Shown one piece after another: positions 1 to 7,955 of a stretch of 28,579 nt of DNA (position 1 is the stretch's first letter; the number at the start of each line of letters is the position of its first letter). The notes beneath the pieces are model-generated. The model searched no databases, was not told the DNA's origin, and saw only the letters and a list, made by a program, of their open reading frames with translations. The stretch is taken from positions 1-28,579 of the forward strand of contig JBNJHN010000023.1 of the NCBI GenBank assembly GCA_051748565.1. Reading direction: 5' to 3'. Source of the DNA: SKPH01 sp051748565. Lineage in GTDB: Bacteria; Bacillota; Dethiobacteria; DTU022. The translations under genes and the position numbers were made by a program.

Positions 1-1596
1 GGAAAAGCGCTTGGCCTTAATGTGTTGAGTGTGCTGCGTGATAAAGGGGTTCGCTATATTCCTGGTCCTGATTTGGAACTTCAGGCCGGTGACACATTGT
101 TGGTGCTTGGGAAACTGGATGCCATAGATGAGATTTCTGGAAAACCGGTTGTTATGGTCCTTGATGAATCACCTGAAATAACCTGCCTTACTTCCGATCA
201 AATCAGCCTGGCTGAACTAAATGTAACTGATGGCTCTATTTTTAATGCGAAAACCCTGGTTGAACTTAATACGAGGCAAAAGCTGGGAGTAGATTTACTG
301 GCTCTTCGGCGTGGCAATCGGATCAGGCGGACTAATTTAAGTGAAATGATTTTTGAACCCGGCGATCATTTGCTGCTCAGGGGTCCTTCTGAAAAGCTGG
401 ACTTACTGAGTGAGCACGAAGAACTTGCTTTTTTACAAACCTGTGATGCTGATGGTTATAACCTGGACGAACGGCTTCTTTATGTGCGCATTCCGGTAGG
501 ATCTTCCCTTGCGGGTACTTCAATACGGGATATGGGGCTGGCTAAGAATTATGGGATATCTGTTCTTAATATTGTCAGGAACGGAAAGGAACAGTATATG
601 CCGGAACCAACCAGCATCCTGGAAGAAAATGATCTGCTTGTAGTGGAAGGCCGCACAGTTGATATTGAGGTTCTCAGGGGCCATCAATCACTGCTTGTTG
701 ACCGTAACCCGGATATAGATTTGAGTGAACTTGAAACAGATACCCTTTCGGTAGTAGAAGTAATGCTATCTCCCCATACAACACTCACCGGTAAAACCCT
801 GCGCCAATTGAATTTTCGTGAAAAATTCGGAGTTTCGGTTTTGGCAATCTGGCGCGGAGAGCGTGCTTACCGGACCAGCTTAAACGATATGCCCCTGGAA
901 TTTGGAGATGCGCTGTTATGCTACGGTACAAGTGATAAGTTTGAGGTTCTGGCCCGGGAAAAAGATTTTGTAGTTTTAAATCTCGATTACCAGGAAAAAT
1001 ATTTATTCAAAAAAGCTCCGCTTTCCGGAATAATTATGCTGGCAGTTTTAGCATCGGTTCTTTTAAACCTGCTGCCAATTTACATTGCAGCTATAGCAGG
1101 CGCACTTATAATGATTGTGACCCGCTGTCTGACTGTTGAAGAGGCTTACCGGGCAATAGAGTGGAAGGCAATATTTCTGATCGCGGCTATGCTGCCCCTG
1201 GGATTTGCCATGCATAATACAGGTGCGGCATCACTGATCGCAGGAATTGTTATAGATGCGGTTGGCTCGCTTGGTCCAACTGCCATTCTGGCCGGTTTGA
1301 TGACAATGGCCCTGGTTCTCAACCAGTTTATTCCCAGCGCTGTCAATGCCGTGGTTATGACCCCCATAGCGATTGCTTCGGCTGCAGGGCTGGGTATTTC
1401 ACCATATCCGCTTGTAATGGGTATTGCATATTCTGTAGCAGCCAGCTTCATGACCCCTGTATCTCACCCGGCGAATGTTCTGATTATGAGTCCCGGTGGA
1501 TATCGTTTTAGCGATTATGTTAAAAACGGTTTAGCCCTTTCTCTGATTGTCCTGGCAGTCAGTGTTCTTCTGCTTCCTGTCGTATTCCCATTCTAA
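1..1596 (+). CDS. SLC13-family permease with RCK_C repeats, 5'-truncated
   Basis: The reading frame is open from base 1, so the gene begins outside the window and a GTG at 22 is not its true start. About 531 residues are visible. The first two thirds are soluble and hold one partial and three full TrkA-C/RCK_C-like units, near visible residues 1-50, 70-140, 155-225 and 245-320. Each has the pattern of a conserved hydrophobic strand, then LGVDLLALRRG or FGVSVLAIWRG, then an EPGD or EFGD turn. The last ~190 residues are membrane helices, including a conserved MTPVSHPANVLIMSPGGY stretch typical of the C-terminal half of the SLC13/DASS (CitMHS, ArsB/NhaD-related) transporters. It is probably a Na+- or H+-coupled anion transporter (sulfate or dicarboxylate are possible), with RCK_C units sensing a small ligand. 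The substrate cannot be read from the sequence. Class confidence is high. Confidence 0.85.
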   Translation, partial: GKALGLNVLSVLRDKGVRYIPGPDLELQAGDTLLVLGKLDAIDEISGKPVVMVLDESPEITCLTSDQISLAELNVTDGSIFNAKTLVELNTRQKLGVDLLALRRGNRIRRTNLSEMIFEPGDHLLLRGPSEKLDLLSEHEELAFLQTCDADGYNLDERLLYVRIPVGSSLAGTSIRDMGLAKNYGISVLNIVRNGKEQYMPEPTSILEENDLLVVEGRTVDIEVLRGHQSLLVDRNPDIDLSELETDTLSVVEVMLSPHTTLTGKTLRQLNFREKFGVSVLAIWRGERAYRTSLNDMPLEFGDALLCYGTSDKFEVLAREKDFVVLNLDYQEKYLFKKAPLSGIIMLAVLASVLLNLLPIYIAAIAGALIMIVTRCLTVEEAYRAIEWKAIFLIAAMLPLGFAMHNTGAASLIAGIVIDAVGSLGPTAILAGLMTMALVLNQFIPSAVNAVVMTPIAIASAAGLGISPYPLVMGIAYSVAASFMTPVSHPANVLIMSPGGYRFSDYVKNGLALSLIVLAVSVLLLPVVFPF

Positions 1597-1725
1597 CAGC
1601 CGGATGTTGTCTTCCAGACGTGTTTCACTTTGCATAATCGGGTTAAAGATTATAAAATGAGGTTAATCAGCTGCAGTATAATTTTGCATGGGCAATTCGG
1701 TTCTATTCAGGGAGCTGAAGATGTA

Positions 1726-2361
1726 TTGAAGAATAATAAATTCAAAACGCTGACAATTGTATTTTTGCTGGCGCTGTTCATAGTACTTGCCGGAGTAGGC
1801 TGTGATCCTGAACCGGGTGTAATTGAGGATATTGTAGAAGATCGATTAAACGGGCTGCCTGCAGATGACAGTGATTTGCCGGATCCGGTGGAAGAACCTG
1901 CCGGAACCCCTTCTACATATTACTGGCCCTGGGTGAGTCACGGGCATCTGGATTTCTCGACAGGAGAAGTCATTCCCGGTCCGGATCTATTTGAATCGGA
2001 GCGGGGCTTTATTGCCGAGTTCACGGAAGAATACAGTTATAAAGGGCTTTTGGTATGGCTGGTTACAGAATCAGATGTTTTTGCCCTGGAATGGGTTAAT
2101 CTTTCATTTAGTGTCGACTATTTTGAAGATAGTGAGTGGGCGGCCGAAATGGCATTTGACTTTGAGATTGATAATTTACAGCCTGAACCAGGTGATGAAG
2201 GCCTCCAGGAGTTTGCTGTCAACCTGATTGACCATCAACAGGGTTTTGTAGTGGCTGTGAATAAGATCTTGCTTGGCAAAGAACAGGAAAGCAGCTTTAG
2301 TGCCGGATTAATTAACTATGTTGCCCTTGAAGTTGAAATGAAGGTCGTCGGTAATCCCTAA
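1726..2361 (+). CDS. Unknown secreted lipoprotein with acidic linker
   Basis: I do not recognise the family. The frame is open from 1630, but I prefer the TTG at 1726. It follows a GGGAG at 1710-1714, and it gives an N-terminus of Lys-rich residues, a hydrophobic run and a VGCD site, which is a normal lipoprotein signal peptide. The lipobox is imperfect because Gly stands at -3. After the Cys comes an Asp/Glu/Pro-rich linker of about 35 residues, then a globular domain of ~150 residues rich in aromatic and acidic residues with no motif I know. It is probably anchored on the outer face of the membrane. It sits 14 bases before the transketolase gene, and a second lipoprotein with a similar VGCD and acidic linker lies on the far side of that gene. 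An ATG at 1657 is the alternative start but lacks a ribosome site. Confidence 0.6.
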   Translation: MKNNKFKTLTIVFLLALFIVLAGVGCDPEPGVIEDIVEDRLNGLPADDSDLPDPVEEPAGTPSTYYWPWVSHGHLDFSTGEVIPGPDLFESERGFIAEFTEEYSYKGLLVWLVTESDVFALEWVNLSFSVDYFEDSEWAAEMAFDFEIDNLQPEPGDEGLQEFAVNLIDHQQGFVVAVNKILLGKEQESSFSAGLINYVALEVEMKVVGNP

Positions 2362-2375
2362 ATGATAGGAGTGGT

Positions 2376-4382
2376 GTGGAGTTGAAATCTATTGAGGAGA
2401 TGGCGATAAATACAATCCGTTTTCTGGCAGTCGATGCAGTTGAAAAAGCTAATTCCGGGCATCCGGGCTTGCCCATGGGAGGTGCGACCATGGGTTATAC
2501 TTTATGGACAAGATTTTTAAAGCATTCCCCTGATCATCCGGATTGGCCCGATCGTGATCGTTTCATATTATCAGCCGGTCACGGTTCGATGCTGCAATAC
2601 GCCCTGCTGCACCTTTTTGGATACCGGCTTTCAATGGATGAAATTAAAAATTTTCGCCAGTGGGGCAGTAAAACACCGGGGCATCCTGAATACACCGATA
2701 CTCCCGGGATTGAAACTACGACCGGCCCCCTGGGGCAGGGCTTTGCCAATGCAGTTGGTATGGCTATTGCCGAGCAGCGTCTGGCAGCGGAATTTAACCG
2801 TCCCGGCTACCCGATTGTAGACCATTTTACTTATATCTATGCCGGCGATGGCTGCATGATGGAAGGCATTACCTCTGAAGCTTCCTCCCTTGCAGGCCAC
2901 CTCCAGCTGGGCAAACTGATTTGCCTCTATGATGATAACCAGATCACTATTGACGGCAGTACCGATCTTGCTTTTACCGAAGATACAGCCAAGCGCTTCG
3001 AAGCTTATGGCTGGCAGGTCCTGAAAGTGGAGGAAGGCAATAGAATCGAACTTCTGGAGGAAGCGATCGCAGAAGCGAGGCAGGAAGCGGATCGGCCCAG
3101 TCTCATAAAGGTGCGGACTAAGATCGGCTATGGATCACCCAATAAGCAGGGAACTTCCGAAGCCCACGGCGCCCCTCTTGGCAAGGAAGAGGTTATATTA
3201 ACAAGGCAAAATCTTGATTGGCCGGCTGAACCGGCTTTCCATGTACCACCCCAAGTTTACAATCATTTTACAAAGTTGAAAGAGTCTCTGAATGCTGAAA
3301 AAGGAGAATGGGATGGCCTTTTTGCTGATTACCGCACTGAATACCCTGAACTGGCTGACCGTTGGGAAGCCTGGTTTTCCGGACAGGTGCCCGCCGATCT
3401 CCGGGAAGATCGGCGTCTCTGGCATTTCGATAAGTCCCTGGCAACGCGGGCAGCTTCCGGCCAGATTATGCAGGTAATTGCCGAATACCTTCCCAACATG
3501 ATCGGCGGTGCGGCTGATCTTAATTCTTCGACTAAAACTTATCTCAAAGGGCTGGAAGACTTCCAGGCAGGCAACCGATCCGGGAACAATATTCATTTTG
3601 GAGTTCGTGAGCACGCAATGGCGGCTATATTATCTGGTTTATCGCTGCATGGAGGCCTCCGACCCTTCGGTTCTACCTTTCTTGTCTTTTTCGATTACAT
3701 GAAACCGGCGGTGCGGCTGGCAGCCATAATGAAACTTCCGGTAATTTTTGTTTATACCCACGATAGTGTCGCTGTTGGTGAAGACGGCCCGACCCACCAG
3801 CCCATCGAACAACTGGCTAACCTGCGATCCATACCTCATCTCCATGTAATCAGACCGGCAGACGGGATTGAAACGGCGGCAGCATGGCTGCATGCCCTGC
3901 AGCGCCACAGCGGTCCATCAGCGCTGGTCCTGACCCGCCAGAGCTTGCCGCAGCTTCCGGGAAGCGCTGAGGGAGCATTGAGAGGCGGTTACATTGTCAG
4001 CAGGGAGAATGGCAATCAACCTGTTTTGATCATTATTGCCAGCGGTTCTGAAGTTAACCTGGCCCTGCAGGCCCAGGATCAACTACAGCAAAAAGGATAC
4101 TCAACCAGGGTCGTCAGCATGATCTGCCAGGAGCTGTTTCTTGCCCAGGACGAAGCATACCGTGAAGAAATTTTGCCTGCTGAAGTAGAGAGCAGGCTGG
4201 TTATAGAGGCAGCCTTACCAATGGGCTGGGAAAAATTTGCCGGTCCGAAAGGTTTGATAATTGGAATTGATGATTTCGGAGCTTCGGCGCCCGGCGGTAT
4301 TGTTTTGGAAAAAAAGGGAATCTGTTCAGAAAATATTATCAGCAAAGCGGAAGAGATGCTTGCTGAAGTCCGGGAGGATTAA
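2376..4382 (+). CDS. tkt: Transketolase, full length
   Basis: This is a thiamine-diphosphate enzyme that moves two-carbon units between sugar phosphates in the non-oxidative pentose phosphate pathway. At 668 residues it has the usual length of the single-chain bacterial enzyme. The N-terminal ThDP domain shows SGHPGLPMGGA near residue 28, TTGPLGQGFANAVGMA near 115-130, and the ThDP/metal motif GDG (157-159) with the partner Asn at 188. The middle domain has GVREHAM near 410, whose Glu is the expected ThDP-activating glutamate, and a histidine-containing GEDGPTHQP stretch near 470. A C-terminal domain follows. The start is GTG 2376 or TTG 2382; the AGGAG at 2367-2371 is better spaced from the TTG. 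It lies between two lipoprotein genes with short spacers, so co-transcription is possible. Nothing appears broken. Confidence 0.97.
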   Translation: MELKSIEEMAINTIRFLAVDAVEKANSGHPGLPMGGATMGYTLWTRFLKHSPDHPDWPDRDRFILSAGHGSMLQYALLHLFGYRLSMDEIKNFRQWGSKTPGHPEYTDTPGIETTTGPLGQGFANAVGMAIAEQRLAAEFNRPGYPIVDHFTYIYAGDGCMMEGITSEASSLAGHLQLGKLICLYDDNQITIDGSTDLAFTEDTAKRFEAYGWQVLKVEEGNRIELLEEAIAEARQEADRPSLIKVRTKIGYGSPNKQGTSEAHGAPLGKEEVILTRQNLDWPAEPAFHVPPQVYNHFTKLKESLNAEKGEWDGLFADYRTEYPELADRWEAWFSGQVPADLREDRRLWHFDKSLATRAASGQIMQVIAEYLPNMIGGAADLNSSTKTYLKGLEDFQAGNRSGNNIHFGVREHAMAAILSGLSLHGGLRPFGSTFLVFFDYMKPAVRLAAIMKLPVIFVYTHDSVAVGEDGPTHQPIEQLANLRSIPHLHVIRPADGIETAAAWLHALQRHSGPSALVLTRQSLPQLPGSAEGALRGGYIVSRENGNQPVLIIIASGSEVNLALQAQDQLQQKGYSTRVVSMICQELFLAQDEAYREEILPAEVESRLVIEAALPMGWEKFAGPKGLIIGIDDFGASAPGGIVLEKKGICSENIISKAEEMLAEVRED

Positions 4383-4416
4383 AGCACTGATCAGGAAAAT
4401 TAACCAGGTAAGTTTT

Positions 4417-5268
4417 ATGGTAAAAATTGTTATATGTTTATGCCTGCTGATCTCTGTCGGCTGTGATTATGATCAACCTGAACCGGACTCAGATCCACTT
4501 GTTGGGGATAATTTAACTGAAGATAAAGAGGATCAGGAAGAGGTAGATCCAGGGTTTTTCCCAATGGAGCAGGATGAGGATGAACCCGGAGAAGATAATA
4601 CAGATAATGATACAGCCGTAGATGGAGTCCCAGACGATGAGATTCAATCTTCACCCGGAGACGAAAGTTATCAGTCGGAGGACTATAAGGTAATTTCTGA
4701 CGGCGACTATTTACTGGCCTTGGTCACGAAGGAAACAACCCTGAGAAGCGATTATGTCCCTTATGACCTTCAGCCTGTTCCGGCCTATATGAACCCTTCA
4801 TATAATATGAAGCTGCGTGAAGAAGCCCTTGAGTACCTGACAGCGCTGTGGGATGCAGCAGATGCCGATGGTGTAACTGTAAGTATTCGCTCGGCTTACC
4901 GCAGCTATTCGACACAGAAAAGCCTTTTTCAGGACTATGCAAGCAGGCACGGTGAAGAGAAAGCAAATCGCTTCAGCGCCCGGCCTGGGCAATCCGAGCA
5001 CCAGCTGGGCACTACAGTTGACTTCGGGGGAACCGCAGTTGATTTCACGGCAGCTTTTGCCCAGACAGAACAGGGAGAGTGGCTGGCTGAAAATGCCTAT
5101 AAATATGGTTTCGCTATGAGCTACCCGCAAGGCAAAGAGCACATAACCGGATATATTTTTGAGCCCTGGCATTACCGCTACATTGGCATAGATGCCGCCA
5201 GGGAGTGGAAGGAGTCGGGGAAAACCCTGAAGGAATACCTTGAAAGTAAGCCACAGAGTTATAATTAG
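4417..5268 (+). CDS. D-alanyl-D-alanine carboxypeptidase lipoprotein (VanY/M15B)
   Basis: This is a zinc D,D-carboxypeptidase of the VanY type (peptidase M15B) that trims the terminal D-Ala from peptidoglycan stem peptides outside the membrane. The start ATG 4417 gives a short signal ending in SVGC (Cys16), so the protein should be lipid-anchored. The open frame reaches back to 4261 inside the transketolase gene, but those residues are not signal-like. Residues 17-90 form a very Asp/Glu-rich linker. The catalytic domain follows, with SIRSAYRSYSTQ near 156-167, SEHQLGTTVDF with zinc ligands His195 and Asp202, and EPWHYR with the catalytic Glu249 and ligand His252. All expected ligands are present. 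The ribosome site is weak. No vanR/S, vanH or ddl-type genes are near, so a wall-remodelling role is more likely than vancomycin resistance. Confidence 0.9.
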   Translation: MVKIVICLCLLISVGCDYDQPEPDSDPLVGDNLTEDKEDQEEVDPGFFPMEQDEDEPGEDNTDNDTAVDGVPDDEIQSSPGDESYQSEDYKVISDGDYLLALVTKETTLRSDYVPYDLQPVPAYMNPSYNMKLREEALEYLTALWDAADADGVTVSIRSAYRSYSTQKSLFQDYASRHGEEKANRFSARPGQSEHQLGTTVDFGGTAVDFTAAFAQTEQGEWLAENAYKYGFAMSYPQGKEHITGYIFEPWHYRYIGIDAAREWKESGKTLKEYLESKPQSYN

Positions 5269-5434
5269 AAACTTTTTTTCTTATCAAATCCCTTGCACAC
5301 TCATAAAATTGGTTTAAATTTTCAAGAATTATCTTATTATATTAAAGGAGGTCTTGAAATATAAGGTAAAATGGCTTATTATTATTTTAAGCCGGGGTTT
5401 AAACCGGTAAATAAACGTTCTTGGAGGTATTGTT

Positions 5435-5791
5435 ATGATCGATAAAAGGGAACTTACAGCAGATGAAAAAACGTTTGGCATGCTCGCACACCTTGCAGCC
5501 CTGGCCGGTTTCATCATACCTTTTGGTAACATTATCGGGCCCCTGGTGATCTGGTTGATCAAAAAAGACCAGTCGGCGTGGGTTGATGAGCAGGGCAAAG
5601 AATCACTGAACTTCCAAATCAGCGTTTCTATTTATGCAATCGTCGCCGGTATCCTTACCATTATTATTATCGGTGTTTTCCTATTAATCGCTGTCGGTAT
5701 ATTCTCCCTGATAATGATCATTATTGCCACAGTAAAAGTTAACAACCTGGAAGATTTCAAGTATCCGCTTAGCATCCGTTTTCTTAAGTAA
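5435..5791 (+). CDS. DUF4870 small membrane protein
   Basis: A 118-residue protein with the pattern of the DUF4870/Tic20-like family. It starts with a short charged stretch ending in DEKTFGMLAHLAAL, then a first helix with a GNIIGPLVIWLIKK loop. Next comes the conserved region around residues 45-60 (WVDEQGKESLNFQIS), then two closely spaced hydrophobic helices and a short charged tail. A clear ribosome site, TTGGAGG, sits about 10 bases before the ATG. It is likely a cytoplasmic membrane protein of unknown function. It stands alone between the carboxypeptidase and the radical SAM gene. Upstream lies an unusual AT-rich leader with another Shine-Dalgarno-like sequence. Family assignment is firm; function is unknown. 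Confidence 0.85.
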   Translation: MIDKRELTADEKTFGMLAHLAALAGFIIPFGNIIGPLVIWLIKKDQSAWVDEQGKESLNFQISVSIYAIVAGILTIIIIGVFLLIAVGIFSLIMIIIATVKVNNLEDFKYPLSIRFLK

Positions 5792-5821
5792 TATGCTGTA
5801 TATGTAAATCTATGGATTGAC

Positions 5822-5860
5822 AAGGGATAGGGCAGGCAACTACTCTATCCCTTTGCTGCC
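5822..5860 (+). terminator. Stem-loop after the DUF4870 gene
   Basis: A 9-base perfect stem, AAGGGATAG (5822-5830) with CTATCCCTT (5845-5853), encloses a 14-base loop 30 bases after the DUF4870 stop. There is no real T tract behind it, so it is a weak intrinsic terminator at best. GGCAG in the loop (5831-5835) can also pair with CTGCC (5856-5860) outside the hairpin, which would make an H-type pseudoknot. Confidence 0.4.
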
Positions 5861-5965
5861 ATAATTAAAGCATTAAAACAGGCTCATATTTTCCTGATGA
5901 CTTTATGATCTGAATCTGAACTGATATTAATTATTAACCGGTCATTCTGGAAAAGGAGTGCTGTA

Positions 5966-7750
5966 ATGATGCAAAAGATTGTTCTGATTGAGCCGCAATC
6001 GAAGGAAGACCATGTTTACAAGCATGTCCGCATGCCCCGCCTGGGCCTGCCCATACTGGGGACTCAACTGCAGGAGGCCGGTTACCGGGTCAAATTTTAC
6101 CTGGGTACCGGGGACTCCCTGCCCTGGCCAAAAATCTTCGAAGCCGACCTTGTTGGCATATCAACAACAACTGCTACCTGCCGCGAAGCTTACCAGATTG
6201 CCGGTTTACTTCGAACCAATGGTATACCCGTGGTTATCGGTGGTATTCATGCTACATTCCTTCCTGAAGAAGCCCTGCAGTTTGCCGATTACGTCGTCCA
6301 GGGTGAAGCTGAATACAGTTTTCTGCCCCTGGTTCGGGCTATCGAAGCAGGTCTGGAACCACACGGTATCCCCGGGGTTTTTTACTGGAACAATGGAAAA
6401 CCGGTTCACACTAAGGGATTTGAAGGAAAAGTCGATCTTGACACACTGCCAATCCCCGATATAACTTTGCTCGAACGTTCCGAAAAGCTGCGCAGTGTTC
6501 CGGTTATGACATCGCGTGGCTGTCCTTTTAACTGTACATTTTGCTGTGTCACCCAGATGTTTGGGCGGCGCTACCGCTTCCGCTGTAAGGAAAGTATTTT
6601 GGAGGAGCTAACCCGCTATCCGGATCGGCATATTTTTTTCTGTGACGATAATTTTACCGCTGATCCCGGGCGCAGCAAAGAGCTTATGAGAGAAATGATC
6701 ATCCGGGATGATATTAAAATAAAAGGCTGGGGTGCCCAGGTGCGGGTCGATGCCGCTTTCGATGATGAACTGATCAGTTTAATGCGTTCCTCAGGATGCA
6801 CCATTGTTTATATCGGTTTTGAGTCGGTTAACCCCGAAACGTTAAAGAGTTACAACAAGCAGCAAACTGTAGAAGAAATAAGAGAAGCTATCAGCCGTTT
6901 CCATCAATACGGGATCAGGATCCACGGCATGTTTGTGATGGGCGGTGAAGCCGATACACCAGAATCGATCAGGGAGACTGCCGATTTTGCCCTTGCAGCA
7001 AGGATCGACAGTATCCAGTTTATGATTCTGACCCCTATGCCGGGTACTCCCTATTATGACAAGCTGGAGAAAGAGGGCAGAATCGTCACTTATGACTGGT
7101 CTCTTTATGATGGCCATCATGCGGTTATCAAACCGGTTTTGATGTCTCCCGAAGAGCTGCAGGCTGAAACAGTAAAAGCTTTGAAAAAGTTTTACTCAAT
7201 TTCTAATATTTTCAGGAATGTTAACTACACCGGCTGGTCTTCGGCCCTCTACCGGGCCCTTGGCTGGCTGTTAACGAGACATTTTGCCTGGCAGAACCGC
7301 AGTTATGGTCTGTTCCTTAAAAAACAGCAGCAGGCAGATCTGGAGCCGATAACATTGCTTGATCGCTTCCTGAGTGTTCCCGGAGCAAAAGAACTGCATT
7401 CTGAACTGGCTTCTTCCCAGCTTAGGATTTCGCTTACCGAACAAAAAGGTATCCTGTATCTGAAAATGCGGGGTTTGGTCAGTAGTTTTCATTTGAAAGA
7501 ACTAAAAAGGTCTTTACGGGGACTTCTGCCTGATCATTACGGCCAGGTTGTTATAAATGCTGAAGGGGTACGATTTGCTTCAGAAAAAGCTGCGGCTCGC
7601 TTTGGAGCTTACCTGGAAAAGCTTAGTTCCAGGGTGCGCCGCCTGCAGGTCATTACCGCTGCCGGGAAACAGGCCTGCAGTATTTTAAGAACTAAGAGAA
7701 ACGATCGCTTCAGGCTGCCTCGTTTCGAAATCCTGGTCCATAAACACTAA
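5966..7750 (+). CDS. B12-binding radical SAM protein with STAS-like C-terminal domain
   Basis: A 594-residue protein. Residues ~1-130 look like the cobalamin-binding (Rossmann) domain found in B12-dependent radical SAM enzymes, including VGISTTTATCREAYQIAG and VIGGIHATFLPEEAL. The usual DxHxxG histidine motif is not seen, which is common in the BchE-like branch. The radical SAM core holds SRGCPFNCTFCC with the cluster ligands Cys186, Cys190 and Cys193 (CxxxCxxC), then a GGEAD-type SAM-binding stretch and a typical MPGTPYYDKL ending. Residues ~490-590 resemble a STAS (anti-anti-sigma) fold. They alternate strands and helices in the right order, but the usual DSSG phosphoserine motif is replaced by ASEKAAARFG. 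The substrate is unknown; methylation or a ring rearrangement is typical of the class. The start ATG has AAGGAG eight bases upstream. It appears to be a single-gene unit with a terminator about 75 bases past the stop. Confidence 0.88.
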   Translation: MMQKIVLIEPQSKEDHVYKHVRMPRLGLPILGTQLQEAGYRVKFYLGTGDSLPWPKIFEADLVGISTTTATCREAYQIAGLLRTNGIPVVIGGIHATFLPEEALQFADYVVQGEAEYSFLPLVRAIEAGLEPHGIPGVFYWNNGKPVHTKGFEGKVDLDTLPIPDITLLERSEKLRSVPVMTSRGCPFNCTFCCVTQMFGRRYRFRCKESILEELTRYPDRHIFFCDDNFTADPGRSKELMREMIIRDDIKIKGWGAQVRVDAAFDDELISLMRSSGCTIVYIGFESVNPETLKSYNKQQTVEEIREAISRFHQYGIRIHGMFVMGGEADTPESIRETADFALAARIDSIQFMILTPMPGTPYYDKLEKEGRIVTYDWSLYDGHHAVIKPVLMSPEELQAETVKALKKFYSISNIFRNVNYTGWSSALYRALGWLLTRHFAWQNRSYGLFLKKQQQADLEPITLLDRFLSVPGAKELHSELASSQLRISLTEQKGILYLKMRGLVSSFHLKELKRSLRGLLPDHYGQVVINAEGVRFASEKAAARFGAYLEKLSSRVRRLQVITAAGKQACSILRTKRNDRFRLPRFEILVHKH

Positions 7751-7869
7751 AAGCTAAAATCAATTACTGCATAAAGGTAGCCCAGGATAAAAGCAGCCAG
7801 ACAAAACACACTTATCAGTAACCAGGCCGTTTTGCGGCCTTTTTTTCTTTTTTTTAAATGGCGGGTCAA
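7747..7869 (-). CDS. Small single-pass membrane protein, 40 residues
   Basis: This is a short frame that I read directly. It runs from TTG at 7869 to TAG at 7747-7749 on the minus strand and encodes 40 residues. The N-terminus is very basic (HLKKRKKGRKTAW), followed by a hydrophobic helix of about 20 residues and a short tail. A perfect AGGAGG (complement of 7877-7882) lies seven bases before the TTG, which is the main evidence that it is translated. It is the next reading frame after the two ABC permeases on the same strand, 86 bases beyond the last one, so it could be the final gene of that operon. Its stop overlaps the radical SAM stop by four bases. The basic Lys/Arg run is partly the reverse of the plus-strand terminator T-tract. 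No family recognised. Confidence 0.55.
   Translation of the reverse strand: MTRHLKKRKKGRKTAWLLISVFCLAAFILGYLYAVIDFSF
7824..7855 (+). terminator. Intrinsic terminator of the radical SAM gene
   Basis: The perfect 6-base GC-rich stem AGGCCG (7824-7829) and CGGCCT (7835-7840) has a 5-base loop and is followed by a run of 15 T broken by one C (to 7855). It is a textbook Rho-independent terminator in plus orientation, about 75 bases after the radical SAM stop. It lies wholly inside the 5' part of the small minus-strand gene. Confidence 0.85.
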
Positions 7870-7955
7870 AGATATGCCTCCTAAACCTTTAGTATGGTAA
7901 TGCAATTATATGACCTGATTAACCCATTAACATAATATCACGGATAGTTTTATAA

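Noticed and set aside
3198..3614. Minus-strand frame within the transketolase gene
   Set aside because: A shadow of a well-supported gene, with no ribosome site and no family resemblance. The same applies to the other long antisense frames, for example 14761-15438 and 20695-21195.
4261..4416. N-terminal extension of the carboxypeptidase inside the transketolase gene
   Set aside because: The extra residues are basic and not signal-like, while ATG 4417 gives a clean lipoprotein signal.
5895..5925. CTGATGA followed by CTGAA, like a hammerhead ribozyme core
   Set aside because: The GAAA core and the flanking stems needed for a hammerhead are missing.
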